Of a stretch of 64,000 nt of DNA, positions 9,387-18,290 are shown piece after piece. Numbering within the stretch: position 1 is the first letter of the stretch; each line of letters begins with the position of its first letter. Under the pieces are notes generated by a model. The model had not been told where the DNA came from. It ran no database searches and worked only from the letters and a program-made list of their open reading frames with translations. Origin of the DNA: an uncultured beta proteobacterium (lineage in GTDB: Bacteria; Pseudomonadota; Gammaproteobacteria; Burkholderiales; SG8-41); assembly GCA_903889565.1 (NCBI GenBank), contig CAISYC010000068.1:124001-188000 (forward strand). Reading direction: 5' to 3'. The translations under genes were made by a program, and so were the position numbers.

Positions 9387-9407
9387 GTGCCGGCCTTCGG
9401 CGTTGGC

Positions 9408-11198
9408 TCAGGGATGCGCGTCGAGGGCCGTGGCCGCCTGTTTTTGCGCCGGCAGCGTTTCGACGGCATCGGGCAGTTGTTGTTTGCTGCCACCGCAGGC
9501 CATCGGCACGCCGCGATTGAGTGCGGCGTCCATATCCGCATCGGACAACTGCTCGCTGCCGCCGCCGCAGGCCATGACTTTGCCCGCCGCGCGCGCGTCG
9601 TCAGCCTGGATCGCCGCCAGCGCGATGGCGGCATTCTCTTCGCCCTTGCGCCGCTTGTAGGCGATCTTCGGGCCGTGCATGGTGACCCAGGTTTCTTCGC
9701 CGGCCACCGAATCGGCACCCGGCGGTGTGGCGCGCGACGCATCGAAATGGAAGTCCACGTTCTTCTTCGATTGCGGACCCCAGTAACCGACGCGCCCCAG
9801 ATCGTAGAAGGTGCGCTGGAAACCGCTCTTGATAAAGGCCTTGAGGCAACCCAGCAGGTATTTGCGCCGGGTCTTCTCGCGGATCCACGGATAGACGAAG
9901 AAGGTCTTGTACATGAAGAAGCGGCGGTAGTTGTTCATCACGCGGTCGAGCAGCTCGGCGCGGTCCATGGCGTCGGGCTTCATGATCGGAGTGACGAAGT
10001 TGTATTTCGCGAAGTCGAACACCTCGACCTTGTCGCCGAGTTCCTGGAACAGATCGGAGAACGGCCACGGCGTGAACATCGCCCAGTTCGCCATGTCCGG
10101 TTTCCAGTCCATCGCCATGCGATAGGTTTCTTCGAGTGTCTCGGCGGTTTCGTTTTCAAGGCCGACGATGAACTGCGCCTCGGTCACGATGCCGGCGTCG
10201 CGCAGCAGCTGGATCGCCTTCTTGTTCTGCGCGATGGTGGTTTCCTTGTTGAAGCGGTCGAGCTTCAGTTGCGCGGCGGCCTCGGTGCCGAGCGAAACGT
10301 GAACCAGCCCGGCCTTGCGGAACAGCGGCAGCAGCTTTTCGTCGCGCAGGATATCGGTGACGCGGGTGTTGATGCCCCACTGCACCGGCAGATTGCGTTT
10401 GACCAGTTCCTCGCAGAAGGCGATGAACTTCTTGCGGTGGATGGTCGGCTCTTCGTCGGCGAGAATGAAGAAACCGACGTTGTGGTCGCGCACCAGCGCT
10501 TCGATTTCATCGACCACCTTGATCGGGTCGCGCACGCGGTAATCGCGCCAGAACTTCCACTGGCTGCAGAAGCTGCAGGTGAACGGGCAGCCGCGCGCGA
10601 AATTCGGAATCGCCACCCGCACGCCGAGCGGGATATAGATGTACTTGCTCCACTCGAGGATGCCCCAGTCGGGCAGGATGCGGTCGAGATCGGCGACCGG
10701 CGGCTCGGCTGGCGTGGCGATCACTTTGTCGTTCTCGACAAACGCGATGCCCTTGATCGCGCTGCGATCGGTTTTCCATGCGCCGGTGTCGACTGCCTGC
10801 ACCAGATTGAGGAAGACCTGCTCGCCTTCGCCGCGCACCACGGCGTCGATCCATGGCGCCTCTTTCAGCACCTGCGGATACATGAAGGTGGCGTGGATAC
10901 CGCCGAGCACGGTGACAATCGCCGGATTGACCTCCTTGGCGATCTTCAGCAGTTCCTCGGCCTTGTAGATGGCCGGCGTAATCGCGGTGCAGCCCACGAT
11001 ATCCGGTTTGAGTTCGGTGATGCGTGCGCGGACATCATCGTCGGACAGATGATTGGTCATCGCATCGACGAAAACGACATCAGTGTAACCGCCGGCTTTC
11101 AGATAGCCGGTCAGATACGCGACCCAGGCCGGCGGCCAGTTGCCGGCGATTTCCGCGCCACCGGAATGATAGTTGGGATGCATCAACAAAATGCGCAT
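9408..11198 (-). CDS. bchE: Anaerobic Mg-protoporphyrin IX monomethyl ester cyclase BchE
   Basis: 596 residues. An N-terminal B12-binding-type domain begins [20 protein letters not shown] and contains VLGGIHATF. The radical-SAM core carries Cys204, Cys208 and Cys211 in CPFTCSFC (CxxxCxxC), with [10 protein letters not shown] and HVSLGTEAA following. The C-terminus contains MACGGG and MACGGS, a pattern I associate with BchE. The enzyme forms the fifth (E) ring of bacteriochlorophyll without oxygen, using water, SAM and cobalamin. Oxygen-independent activity fits the FNR-like site upstream. The ribosome site GAAGGGG lies about seven bases before ATG, with AGGAGG further out. Confidence 0.93.
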   Translation of the reverse strand: MRILLMHPNYHSGGAEIAGNWPPAWVAYLTGYLKAGGYTDVVFVDAMTNHLSDDDVRARITELKPDIVGCTAITPAIYKAEELLKIAKEVNPAIVTVLGGIHATFMYPQVLKEAPWIDAVVRGEGEQVFLNLVQAVDTGAWKTDRSAIKGIAFVENDKVIATPAEPPVADLDRILPDWGILEWSKYIYIPLGVRVAIPNFARGCPFTCSFCSQWKFWRDYRVRDPIKVVDEIEALVRDHNVGFFILADEEPTIHRKKFIAFCEELVKRNLPVQWGINTRVTDILRDEKLLPLFRKAGLVHVSLGTEAAAQLKLDRFNKETTIAQNKKAIQLLRDAGIVTEAQFIVGLENETAETLEETYRMAMDWKPDMANWAMFTPWPFSDLFQELGDKVEVFDFAKYNFVTPIMKPDAMDRAELLDRVMNNYRRFFMYKTFFVYPWIREKTRRKYLLGCLKAFIKSGFQRTFYDLGRVGYWGPQSKKNVDFHFDASRATPPGADSVAGEETWVTMHGPKIAYKRRKGEENAAIALAAIQADDARAAGKVMACGGGSEQLSDADMDAALNRGVPMACGGSKQQLPDAVETLPAQKQAATALDAHP

Positions 11199-11231
11199 GG
11201 GGGGGCCCCTTCGTCCTCCTGGACAGGCTTT

Positions 11232-11272
11232 ACTTTAGAGGCGCAATTTGCAGCCGGTTTGATGTATGTCAA
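11232..11272 (-). promoter_or_regulatory. FNR-like site and -10 of the bchE promoter
   Basis: TTGATGTATGTCAA at 11259-11272 is a near-perfect FNR/Crp-type palindrome (TTGAT-N4-ATCAA with one mismatch), extended by T and A to TTTGATGTATGTCAAA. Reading towards bchE, TAAAGT (11237 to 11232) lies where a -10 box would be if the site is centred at -41.5, the class II activator position. This predicts activation of bchE when oxygen is low. FNR-type control of bchE is known from Rhodobacter (FnrL). The divergent cupin gene could share the site. Confidence 0.68.
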
Positions 11273-11412
11273 ACAAAGTTGACACAGTGGGCGTCCAGCC
11301 CGTTTACAGTCGGCTCGATTGGCAGAACGGCGGTCCGGTCTTGACGCTCGATAGCCTCTGCGTATGATGGCCCATCGCGTCCGGGAACCCCCAATCGCCA
11401 GGAGATCGCGCC

Positions 11413-11796
11413 ATGCCCGCACCATCCGCCCGTGAACGTTATGTCCACCATTTTGATGCGATGCCGCAGAGCAATCTGCTCGGCGGCGCCTTGTCCACCG
11501 GGACGGGCGCCGCATTTACCGGCGAGCGCGTCTACGTCGGTATCGTGACCAAGAAGAAAGGCAGCGGCTCCAGGCCGCATTACCATCTCGACGAAACCTT
11601 CAACTACGTATTGAAGGGCGCGCTGAAAGTGGTGATGGACGGCGAGGAATTCCTCGTGCCGACCGGCGCTTTGCTGCATATTCCGCCGAAAGTCGTGCAT
11701 ACCGCCGTTGCTTCGGAGGACGGAGATGCGATGTATCTGGTGTGTCGCGACACCACCAGCGACGGCGGCGGCGAGCCGACTACCGTCGAGGTTTAA
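11413..11796 (+). CDS. Cupin-domain protein
   Basis: 127 residues. It has a single cupin fold: RPHYHLDETFNYVLKGALKVVMDG (motif 1 with HxH and Glu) and GALLHIPPKVVHTAVASEDG (motif 2 with His). No signal peptide is visible, so it is cytoplasmic, unlike the cupin at 5297. The ribosome site is AGGAGAT. It stands divergent from bchE across 214 bases and opens the plus-strand catabolic block. Reaction unknown. Confidence 0.82.
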   Translation: MPAPSARERYVHHFDAMPQSNLLGGALSTGTGAAFTGERVYVGIVTKKKGSGSRPHYHLDETFNYVLKGALKVVMDGEEFLVPTGALLHIPPKVVHTAVASEDGDAMYLVCRDTTSDGGGEPTTVEV

Positions 11797-11919
11797 GCGC
11801 AGCCGCGCGCCGGCACGGCCGCGTCGCGGATGTTTTTGCGCGTTCCCGGATTGACTGCGCGGCGTCAGGATTTGCGCGCCGCCGACTTGCCGTCGGCGGG
11901 CGGAATGTTGCGCACGCAC

Positions 11920-11925
11920 TATAAT
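11920..11925 (+). promoter_or_regulatory. Possible -10 element (TATAAT)
   Basis: A perfect TATAAT stands 80 bases before the CocE-like gene in otherwise GC-rich intergenic sequence. No good -35 hexamer is found at 16-18 bases, so this is only a candidate promoter. Confidence 0.3.
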
Positions 11926-12005
11926 GCGCGGAAGACGACGCGGCGTCGGCCTGACGCCGCGCCCAAAACAATTCAATGGCCACCGCAACCATTCACGGAG
12001 AGAGC

Positions 12006-13682
12006 ATGAGCACAGCAGTGAAGCCGATGTCGCAGGCGCGCGATTACCAGATGATCGTCGAAAAGGACGTCAAGATTCCGTTGCGCGACGGCGGCTTTCT
12101 CTATGGCGATATTTTCCGTCCTGACAGCGCCGACGAGAAATTCCCGGTGCTGATGAACATCGGCCCGTACCAGAAGGATAAGGTGTGGGTGCCGCCGCCC
12201 ACGCTCGAGGAAAAGCCCAACCCCCACATGAACTGGGAGACCGCCAATCCGCTGTGGTGGGTGCCCCGCGGTTATGCGCTGTTTCGTGTCGATACGCGCG
12301 GCTCCGGCAAATCGCCGGGGCAGTCGGAGCCGAGTTCCTATCAGGAGGCGGTCGACTGCTACGACTGCATCGAGTGGGTGGCCAAACTGCCGTGGTGTTC
12401 GGGCAACGTCGGCACCATGGGTGTGTCGTACCACGCGGCGTTTCAGTGGAAGGTCGCCGGCCTGCAGCCGCCGTCGCTGAAGGCGATCATTCCGTGGGAA
12501 GGGCGTGCCGATCAATACCGCGATCAGGCCTATCACGGCGGCATTTTCGCGATGGGCTTCATCGCCAGCTGGCACAACCGCAACACGGCGTGGCATCTGC
12601 TCGGCAAGCCGCGCGCCTACAACCCCGATTCGTTCAACAACAACATGTTGTGGAACTACATGCGCAACGATCTGGATTCCGAATTCTGGCGCCAGTGCAG
12701 CGCCCGCTGGGAGAAAGTCGAGGTGCCGTTCTACAGCGCCGGCAACTGGGGCGGCTTCGCCATGCATCTCAGGGGCAATACCGAGGCCTTCATGCTGGCG
12801 GCGTCAAAGCACAAGAAGCTGCGCATCCACACCGGTTCGCACTATCACCCCTTCCATTCCGAGGAAGGGCGCATTGATCAGCTGCGTTTCATGGATTACT
12901 GGCTGAAAGGCATCGACACCGGCATCATGGACGAGCCGCCGGTGAAAATCGAAATCCGCACCGGCGGCGTGCTGAAGCCCTCCGGCGCCTATCCATTCCG
13001 TTTCGAAAACGAATGGCCGCTGGCGCGCACGCAGTGGACGAAGTTCTATCTCAACATCGAGCGCGAGGCTTCCGACGCCAGGGACGCGATCGAGGGCAGC
13101 CTCGTCACGACGCCGGTCAAGACGACCGCCAAGCTGACCTATCCGGGCGCCGCCGCATCGCGGCCGGGCAAGGCGCCGCGCGGCATTTCGTTCACCACGC
13201 CGCCGCTGGAAAAAGACACCGAGGTGACCGGGCCGATCGTGCTCAAGCTCTGGGTGTCGAGCACCACGGAGGACATGGATATCTTCGCCACCATCCGCAA
13301 TATCGACCCTGACGGCCGCGATGTCTGCGAAATGGGCCAGCAGGAAGACGAAATTTCCTGCGTGACCAAGGGCTGGCTGCGCGCCTCGCATCGCAAGCTC
13401 GATCCCGAGAAAACGCTGCCGTACCGGCCGTATCACGCGCACGACGAACGCTGGTGGCTGAAGCCTTCAGATGTTGTCGAGTGCGAGGTCGAAATCTGGC
13501 CGACCTCGATGGTGTTCAAAAAGGGGCACAAAATCCGTCTCGATATCGGGCCGGTCGATGGCATCGGCAGTCTGTACTTTTCGCATTTCCACGCCGACTA
13601 TAATCAGGGCGCGCTCAACAGCGTCTATTCGGGCGGCGATAAAGAGTCTTATCTGCTGCTGCCGGTGATTCCGGCGAAGTGA
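12006..13682 (+). CDS. CocE/NonD-like (X-Pro dipeptidyl-peptidase-type) hydrolase, copy 1
   Basis: 558 residues from ATG 12006, with GGAGAG four bases upstream; ATG 11976 is an alternative. The alpha/beta-hydrolase part carries VDTRGSGKSPG (about 95-104) and the nucleophile elbow GVSYHA with Ser141. A C-terminal jelly-roll domain follows (GISFTTPPLEKDTEVTGPIVLKLWV, PYRPYHAHDERWW, KGHKIRLDIGP). Family members hydrolyse esters or amides such as cocaine or N-acyl compounds. The usual GWYD catalytic-Asp motif reads AGNWGG here (245-250), a noncanonical triad. It is close to the copy at 18291. No signal peptide. Confidence 0.85.
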   Translation: MSTAVKPMSQARDYQMIVEKDVKIPLRDGGFLYGDIFRPDSADEKFPVLMNIGPYQKDKVWVPPPTLEEKPNPHMNWETANPLWWVPRGYALFRVDTRGSGKSPGQSEPSSYQEAVDCYDCIEWVAKLPWCSGNVGTMGVSYHAAFQWKVAGLQPPSLKAIIPWEGRADQYRDQAYHGGIFAMGFIASWHNRNTAWHLLGKPRAYNPDSFNNNMLWNYMRNDLDSEFWRQCSARWEKVEVPFYSAGNWGGFAMHLRGNTEAFMLAASKHKKLRIHTGSHYHPFHSEEGRIDQLRFMDYWLKGIDTGIMDEPPVKIEIRTGGVLKPSGAYPFRFENEWPLARTQWTKFYLNIEREASDARDAIEGSLVTTPVKTTAKLTYPGAAASRPGKAPRGISFTTPPLEKDTEVTGPIVLKLWVSSTTEDMDIFATIRNIDPDGRDVCEMGQQEDEISCVTKGWLRASHRKLDPEKTLPYRPYHAHDERWWLKPSDVVECEVEIWPTSMVFKKGHKIRLDIGPVDGIGSLYFSHFHADYNQGALNSVYSGGDKESYLLLPVIPAK

Positions 13683-13774
13683 GGCAGTCGCCGCCGCGTT
13701 TTGATTTGCCACGCGGCGGTGTTTCTGCAAAACTGACGCCTCGAAATCAAAGAACAATCCTGCCCGTTCCCCGC

Positions 13775-14785
13775 ATGACCACAACCTTTGCAGCCGCCTT
13801 CCGGCGGCGCGTCCTGTTCGCACTCGCGTTGTGCTGCGCGTGGGTGACTGGCGCGGCGTCGGCGGCGGAGCCCGGGGTGTTGCGCGTCAATCTGTTTCCG
13901 ACCGCCAAGCAACTGCCTTTCCTGCTTGGCAATGAGCGCGGCATCTTCGCCAAACGCGGTATCCGGCTGGAATTGCAGTACACCGAAAACTCGACGACCC
14001 AGCGCGCAGCATTGGCAAACGGCAGCGTCGATATTGTGCATTCGGCGGTCGATAACGCGGTGGCGATGGTCGAGCAGGGCGGCAACGATGTGGTCATCGT
14101 GATGGGCGGCGACAGCGGTTCCAACGAATTCATCGTGCAGCCGGAGTTGAACTCCTTCGCCGATGTGCGCGGCAAAATCCTGGTGGTGGATGCCGCCGAC
14201 ACCGCCTTTGCGTTGCAGGCCAAAAAGATACTGCTGCAGCAGGGTCTGCGGGAGGGCGTCGATTACCGGATACGGACGATCGGCCGCGGCGCGCAGCGCC
14301 TGCAGGTCATGATCGACGACAAGACCAATGCAGCGGCGATCATGAACCCGCCGTTTTCGGTGCTGGCCGTGCAGCGCGGCATGAAAAGTCTCGGTCGCAC
14401 GGTCGATCTGCTCGGACCTTATCAGTCCTCCGGCGTTTTCGTCATGCGCGCGTGGGCGCTCAAAAACGGCCCGTTGCTGGAGCGTTACCTCGCGTCCTAC
14501 GTTGAATCACTGCGCAGCGTATTCGATCCGGCCAACCGCGCCGACTGCCTGCGCCTTCTGATGGCACAGTTGAAGCTGTCACCGGAAGAGGCGACGACGA
14601 CGTACGACCTGCTGCTCGATCCGAAGATCGGCTACGTTAAAGATGCCAAGCTCGATCCGGAAGGCTTCAAGGCGACGCTGGCGCTGCGCGCGGAGATCGA
14701 AAACAAGGGCGCCGCGGTGCAGCCGCCGGAAAAATATTTCGATTTGTCTTTTTACGAGCGCGCGATGGCCACGCTGGCGCGCTGA
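13775..14785 (+). CDS. NitT/TauT-type ABC transporter substrate-binding protein
   Basis: 336 residues from ATG 13775. A signal peptide (VLFALALCCAWVTGAASA) is followed by LRVNLFPTAKQLPFLLGNERGIFAKRGI, the SsuA/THI5-like opening where an organism senses nitrate, taurine, sulfonate or thiamine-precursor ligands. Later ALANGSVDIVHSAVDNAVAM and AAIMNPPFSVLAVQRG fit the same family. No permease or ATPase gene is adjacent, so it is an orphan binding protein. Its neighbours are hydrolases, which suggests uptake of an organic substrate. Confidence 0.8.
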   Translation: MTTTFAAAFRRRVLFALALCCAWVTGAASAAEPGVLRVNLFPTAKQLPFLLGNERGIFAKRGIRLELQYTENSTTQRAALANGSVDIVHSAVDNAVAMVEQGGNDVVIVMGGDSGSNEFIVQPELNSFADVRGKILVVDAADTAFALQAKKILLQQGLREGVDYRIRTIGRGAQRLQVMIDDKTNAAAIMNPPFSVLAVQRGMKSLGRTVDLLGPYQSSGVFVMRAWALKNGPLLERYLASYVESLRSVFDPANRADCLRLLMAQLKLSPEEATTTYDLLLDPKIGYVKDAKLDPEGFKATLALRAEIENKGAAVQPPEKYFDLSFYERAMATLAR

Positions 14786-14845
14786 TTTCATCAATCGTGG
14801 TTTTGCAAACGAGGCCCGTTCCGGGTCACTGAAAGAGGAGAAAAA

Positions 14846-16075
14846 ATGATACGCAAACTCAGAACCCAGCGCGACGACCAGCAGTGGATGCTCGATCTTG
14901 CGCTCAACATGCGCGGTCGCGTGCAGAACTTCGAGCGCGACGATGTCGAGGTGCCCGCCGGCAAGCGCGCGCGCAACTACCGCATGCTGCCGAAGGTGTG
15001 GCGCGAAGCAGGCGAGAAGCACGAGAAATTCGCCAAGCGCGCGCATGCGCTGGGCGCCAACGAGACGGCCTGCTATCACTACGACCATGCGATCGAGGCC
15101 TACCGCATGGCGCAGCACCCGATTTATTTCGACAACCATCCGGTGAAAAAGTACCTCTACAAGAAATTGTCGGAGATGGTGGATCGCCGCATGGAAGTGG
15201 CGAGCTATCCGATCGAGCGCGTCGAAGTGCCGTTCGACGACGGCAAGACGATCTCCTGCCTGTTCCACCTGTTGCCGGACCGCCGCAAGGCCCCGGTCGT
15301 GATTTACGTGCCGGGCATGGACCAGACCAAGGAAGTGTTTCCGAAGGCATTCCACAATATTGCGCTGTCGCGCGGCTTTCACGTCATCGCCATCGACGGT
15401 CCGGGGCAGGGCAATTCGAACATCCAGAAAATCCGTTCGGTCGGCGACAACTACGAGCGCGCCGGCGCCGCGGTCATCAGCTACCTGATGAAGCGCAAGG
15501 AAGTGGACAAGAAAAAGATCGCCATTTACGGCATCAGCATGGGCAGCTACTGGGCGCTGCGTTTGTCGAGCTACGATCACCGCGCCGCCGCGGTGGTGAG
15601 TTCGGTCGCCTGCTTCAATCCGAACAACACCATCTTCACGCAGTCGAGCCCGCGCTTCAAACAGATGTTCATGTACATGTCGGGTTATGAAGACGAAGAG
15701 AAATTCGACCGCGAAGTTGCCAGCGGCATGACGGTGCGCGGTTATCTCGACAAGGTGAAGTGCCCGACCCTGCTGGTGACCGGCGAGTTCGATCCGCTGT
15801 GCCCGCTTGAAGATGCGGTCGAAGCTTTCGGCGATCTGAAAGTGCCGAAGGAAATGTGGGTGATCGAGAACCAGTATCACCCGCTGTGGGGCTTGCCGAA
15901 CTTCGGCGGCATGGATTGTCACGACTATGTGCTCGACTGGTTGAAGGCGCTGTTCACCGGCAAGCGCGTGCTGAAGAAGAGCGGCCGCATTTCCTACGTC
16001 AAGGAAAACGGCGACGGTCCGTGGGGCGATTGCGCGTGGACGCCGCCGATCAAGAAGGGGCAGGCGTACTTCTAA
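14846..16075 (+). CDS. Alpha/beta hydrolase (FrsA/DUF1100 or pseudooxynicotine hydrolase-like)
   Basis: 409 residues with the strong ribosome site GAGGAG. An N-terminal helical cap (about 1-125) precedes the hydrolase fold: VVIYVPGMDQTKEVF, AIDGPGQGNS, nucleophile elbow GISMGSYWALRLSS, acid GEFDPLCPLEDA and a His in ENQYHPLWGL. The cap plus YGISMGSYWALR resembles the family of 2,6-dihydroxypseudooxynicotine hydrolase, which cleaves C-C bonds, and of FrsA-like esterases. The substrate is not deducible. It is probably co-transcribed with the binding protein 60 bases upstream. Confidence 0.82.
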   Translation: MIRKLRTQRDDQQWMLDLALNMRGRVQNFERDDVEVPAGKRARNYRMLPKVWREAGEKHEKFAKRAHALGANETACYHYDHAIEAYRMAQHPIYFDNHPVKKYLYKKLSEMVDRRMEVASYPIERVEVPFDDGKTISCLFHLLPDRRKAPVVIYVPGMDQTKEVFPKAFHNIALSRGFHVIAIDGPGQGNSNIQKIRSVGDNYERAGAAVISYLMKRKEVDKKKIAIYGISMGSYWALRLSSYDHRAAAVVSSVACFNPNNTIFTQSSPRFKQMFMYMSGYEDEEKFDREVASGMTVRGYLDKVKCPTLLVTGEFDPLCPLEDAVEAFGDLKVPKEMWVIENQYHPLWGLPNFGGMDCHDYVLDWLKALFTGKRVLKKSGRISYVKENGDGPWGDCAWTPPIKKGQAYF

Positions 16076-16106
16076 TTGTTTGTATTTCGGGTCAATGCTT
16101 GAGCTT

Positions 16107-16205
16107 CCTCCCCCTTTGAGGGGGAGGATTGAGGTGGGGGGGGCCATGCGACATCGCCTGCATTTATCACGCCCCATCACTGCCTTCCCCCTCAAGGGGG
16201 GAAGG
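16107..16205. repeat. Paired GC-rich hairpins (dispersed intergenic repeat)
   Basis: Two inverted repeats lie between the hydrolase genes: a nine-base stem CCTCCCCCT/AGGGGGAGG at 16107-16127 and CCTTCCCCC/GGGGGGAAGG at 16183-16205. The spacer also contains GAGGTGGGG and its partial complement CCCCATCAC, so the whole may fold as one larger structure. Related elements occur at 45401-45506, 48841-48876 and 51843-51907. They resemble REP-like or transcription-stop elements common in proteobacterial intergenic DNA. Confidence 0.65.
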
Positions 16206-16285
16206 AGTTTTACCCTGTCGATTGCGCCTGACTGAAGTATTTGCGGCCGCGCATATCGTTTCATGTCCCGGAGGAGACACACACC

Positions 16286-17125
16286 ATGCGCACTGAACTC
16301 GTCACCATACAAACACCGACGATCCCGATCGACGGCGCCTTTCATCAACCCGATGGCGCGGTAACTGCAGGCGCGGTGCTGTTGTTCCACGGCAATACCA
16401 TGAATTTCTATTCGGGCATGGCGCGTTTTCTGCCGCCGGTCCTGACAAAGCTGGGCTTCGCCTGTCTCGCCTTCAACCGTCGCGGTCATGACGTGGTGAC
16501 CACGCGCAACAGCCGCGCGCCCGAGGGCGGCGCGTTTCAAACCACCGCCGAAGCGATCGAGGACAACCGCATTGCCGCGCAGTGGCTGGCGCAGAAGGGC
16601 TTTGCCCATCCGGTGGTGATCGGCCACAGCAACGGCGGCATGCTCGCCACGCGCCACGTCGTCGATCATCCGCAGACGCCGGCGCTGGTGATGCTGTCGG
16701 CCGGGCGTGGCGGTCCAAGCACGATGAAGGACAGCGGCCGCGACGGTCTCGGTGCCGGCGAAAAACTGCCGCAGATTCTGGCGCAAGCCGAGGCTGCGGT
16801 GGCGGCGGGGCGTCCGCGCGAACTGCTGATGATGCCGGGCTGGTGGTATGTGATCAGCGCCGAGAGCTTTATCGATCGTCAGCACACTGTGCCCGACACT
16901 ATTGCACTGGCGCCCAATATCAAATGTCCGGTGCTGTGCGTGCGCGGCGATCAGGAACCGCGCGACCGCTATCCGGCGGAGGAATTCGCCGCCGCGGTCG
17001 GCGGACCGAGCACGGTCGAGATTGTCGCCAATTGCGATCACTTCTATAACCAGCAGGAAGAGGTGGTTGCCACGCTGGTTGCAGGCTGGCTGGCGAAAAC
17101 ACTCGGGTTGCAGGCAAAACCGTAA
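16286..17125 (+). CDS. Alpha/beta hydrolase
   Basis: 279 residues from ATG 16286 behind GGAGGAGACAC. The fold is a typical alpha/beta hydrolase: GAVLLFHGNTMNFYSG (oxyanion region), AFNRRGHDVVTT, nucleophile elbow GHSNGGMLA, acid CVRGDQEPRDRYP and a final His in NCDHFYNQQEE. No signal peptide. It is followed 33 bases later by a Bug-type binding protein. Likely a carboxylesterase or amidase; specificity unknown. Confidence 0.83.
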   Translation: MRTELVTIQTPTIPIDGAFHQPDGAVTAGAVLLFHGNTMNFYSGMARFLPPVLTKLGFACLAFNRRGHDVVTTRNSRAPEGGAFQTTAEAIEDNRIAAQWLAQKGFAHPVVIGHSNGGMLATRHVVDHPQTPALVMLSAGRGGPSTMKDSGRDGLGAGEKLPQILAQAEAAVAAGRPRELLMMPGWWYVISAESFIDRQHTVPDTIALAPNIKCPVLCVRGDQEPRDRYPAEEFAAAVGGPSTVEIVANCDHFYNQQEEVVATLVAGWLAKTLGLQAKP

Positions 17126-17158
17126 CTGTTCCAGATTACCGACCGGGGAGGAGTCCGT

Positions 17159-18121
17159 ATGTTGCGCGGGAGTTTGCTGTTGCTTGCAGTACTGGTCGCG
17201 CGGCAATTGCCGGCGCAGGACTATCCGGCCAAACCGGTGCGCGTGCTGGTGCCGTACGCACCCGGCGGCGCCACCGACATCGTGGCGCGCATTCTTGCGC
17301 CGAAGCTGTCGGAGCGGCTCAAACAGCAATTCGTCGTCGATAACCGCGCCGGCGCCGCTGGCAACATCGCGGTCGAGCTGGTGGCCACGGCGCAGCCCGA
17401 TGGCTACACGCTGCTGGTCGGCAACATCTCGACCAACTCGATCAATCCGTTGTTGTTCGCGGCGAAAATGAAAATCGACGCGATGCGCGACCTTACCGGC
17501 GTGACCTTGCTGGCGTCGATTCCGAACGTGATCGTCGCCGGGCCCAAACTGCCGGCCACCACGTTGCAGGAGGCCATCGCCTATATCAAGGAGCGGCCCG
17601 GACAGTTCAACTTCCAGGCGCCGCTCGGTTCCTATTCCCACCTCGACATGCTCGCGCTGACCGCGGCGGCCGGCCTCAAGATGACACATCTGCCGTCGCG
17701 CGGCGCCGGTGAGACGCTGCCGGCGCTGATGCGCGGCGAAGTCATGATCACGAATGCGAACGTCGCCTCGATGATCGGCTCGATTCGTTCCGGCCAGGTC
17801 AAGGCACTGGCGGTGACGTCGGCGCAGCGGCTGGCTGAACTGCCCGAAGTGCCGACGCTGACCGAGGCCGGCTTTCCCGGCATCGGCAGTCTCAACTGGA
17901 ACGGCATCTTTGTACCCGCGAAGACACCGAAGCCGGTGATCGACAAACTGTTCGCTGCCATCACCGCGGCGATGAACGAGCCGGATATGCGGGACTATCT
18001 GACCAAACGGCTGATTCCGGTCACGCTGGCGGCTTCGCCGGCGGATTTCGACAACTTCGTGCGCGCCGAATCGAAGCGCTGGGCGAAGATCATCAAGGAC
18101 AACCATGTCAAACTCGATTGA
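17159..18121 (+). CDS. Bug/TctC-family tricarboxylate-type solute-binding protein
   Basis: 320 residues. A short signal peptide ends near RQLPAQ, and the mature start DYPAKPVRVLVPYAPGGATD is the Bug family hallmark, with the ligand loop APGGATD. IEVV-type later parts, GAGETLPALMRGEVMIT and TEAGFPGIGSLNWNGIFVPAKTP, match. Bug proteins bind carboxylates or amides in the periplasm and feed TctA/TctB permeases, or act as sensors. No tctA/tctB is nearby. Flanked by two hydrolases. Confidence 0.9.
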   Translation: MLRGSLLLLAVLVARQLPAQDYPAKPVRVLVPYAPGGATDIVARILAPKLSERLKQQFVVDNRAGAAGNIAVELVATAQPDGYTLLVGNISTNSINPLLFAAKMKIDAMRDLTGVTLLASIPNVIVAGPKLPATTLQEAIAYIKERPGQFNFQAPLGSYSHLDMLALTAAAGLKMTHLPSRGAGETLPALMRGEVMITNANVASMIGSIRSGQVKALAVTSAQRLAELPEVPTLTEAGFPGIGSLNWNGIFVPAKTPKPVIDKLFAAITAAMNEPDMRDYLTKRLIPVTLAASPADFDNFVRAESKRWAKIIKDNHVKLD

Positions 18122-18214
18122 AGTGGTTTCGTAGGGTGCAATAAGCGAAGCGCATTGCACCGAATTTTATTCATCGGGCGCAATGCCCGTTGGTTATTGC
18201 GCCGTGCAGCGGGT

Positions 18215-18241
18215 TCGCAGGCGAGGCGCCTGCGCCACAAA
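18215..18241. repeat. Short dispersed repeat (GCAGGCGAGGCGCCTGC), copy 1
   Basis: A 27-base intergenic stretch containing palindrome GCAGGCGAGGCGCCTGC followed by GCCACAAA. An identical copy is at 42233-42259, and a related, inverted pair at 27443-27492. The 18122-18214 segment just before holds GGGTGCAATAAGCGAAGCGC, another low-complexity hairpin-like element. These look like small dispersed palindromic repeats. Confidence 0.6.
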
Positions 18242-18290
18242 GGCAAATTTACCGAGCGTGAATACGAAAGCGGAAAATGGAGAGCTTACA

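Noticed and set aside
9072-11282. A 736-residue open frame on the plus strand
   Set aside because: It is antisense to bchE and bchJ, both of which have clear family motifs.
14579-18160. A 1193-residue open frame on the minus strand
   Set aside because: It is antisense to four well-supported plus-strand genes, lacks any domain pattern and is Arg/His-rich, as expected from GC-rich DNA read backwards.
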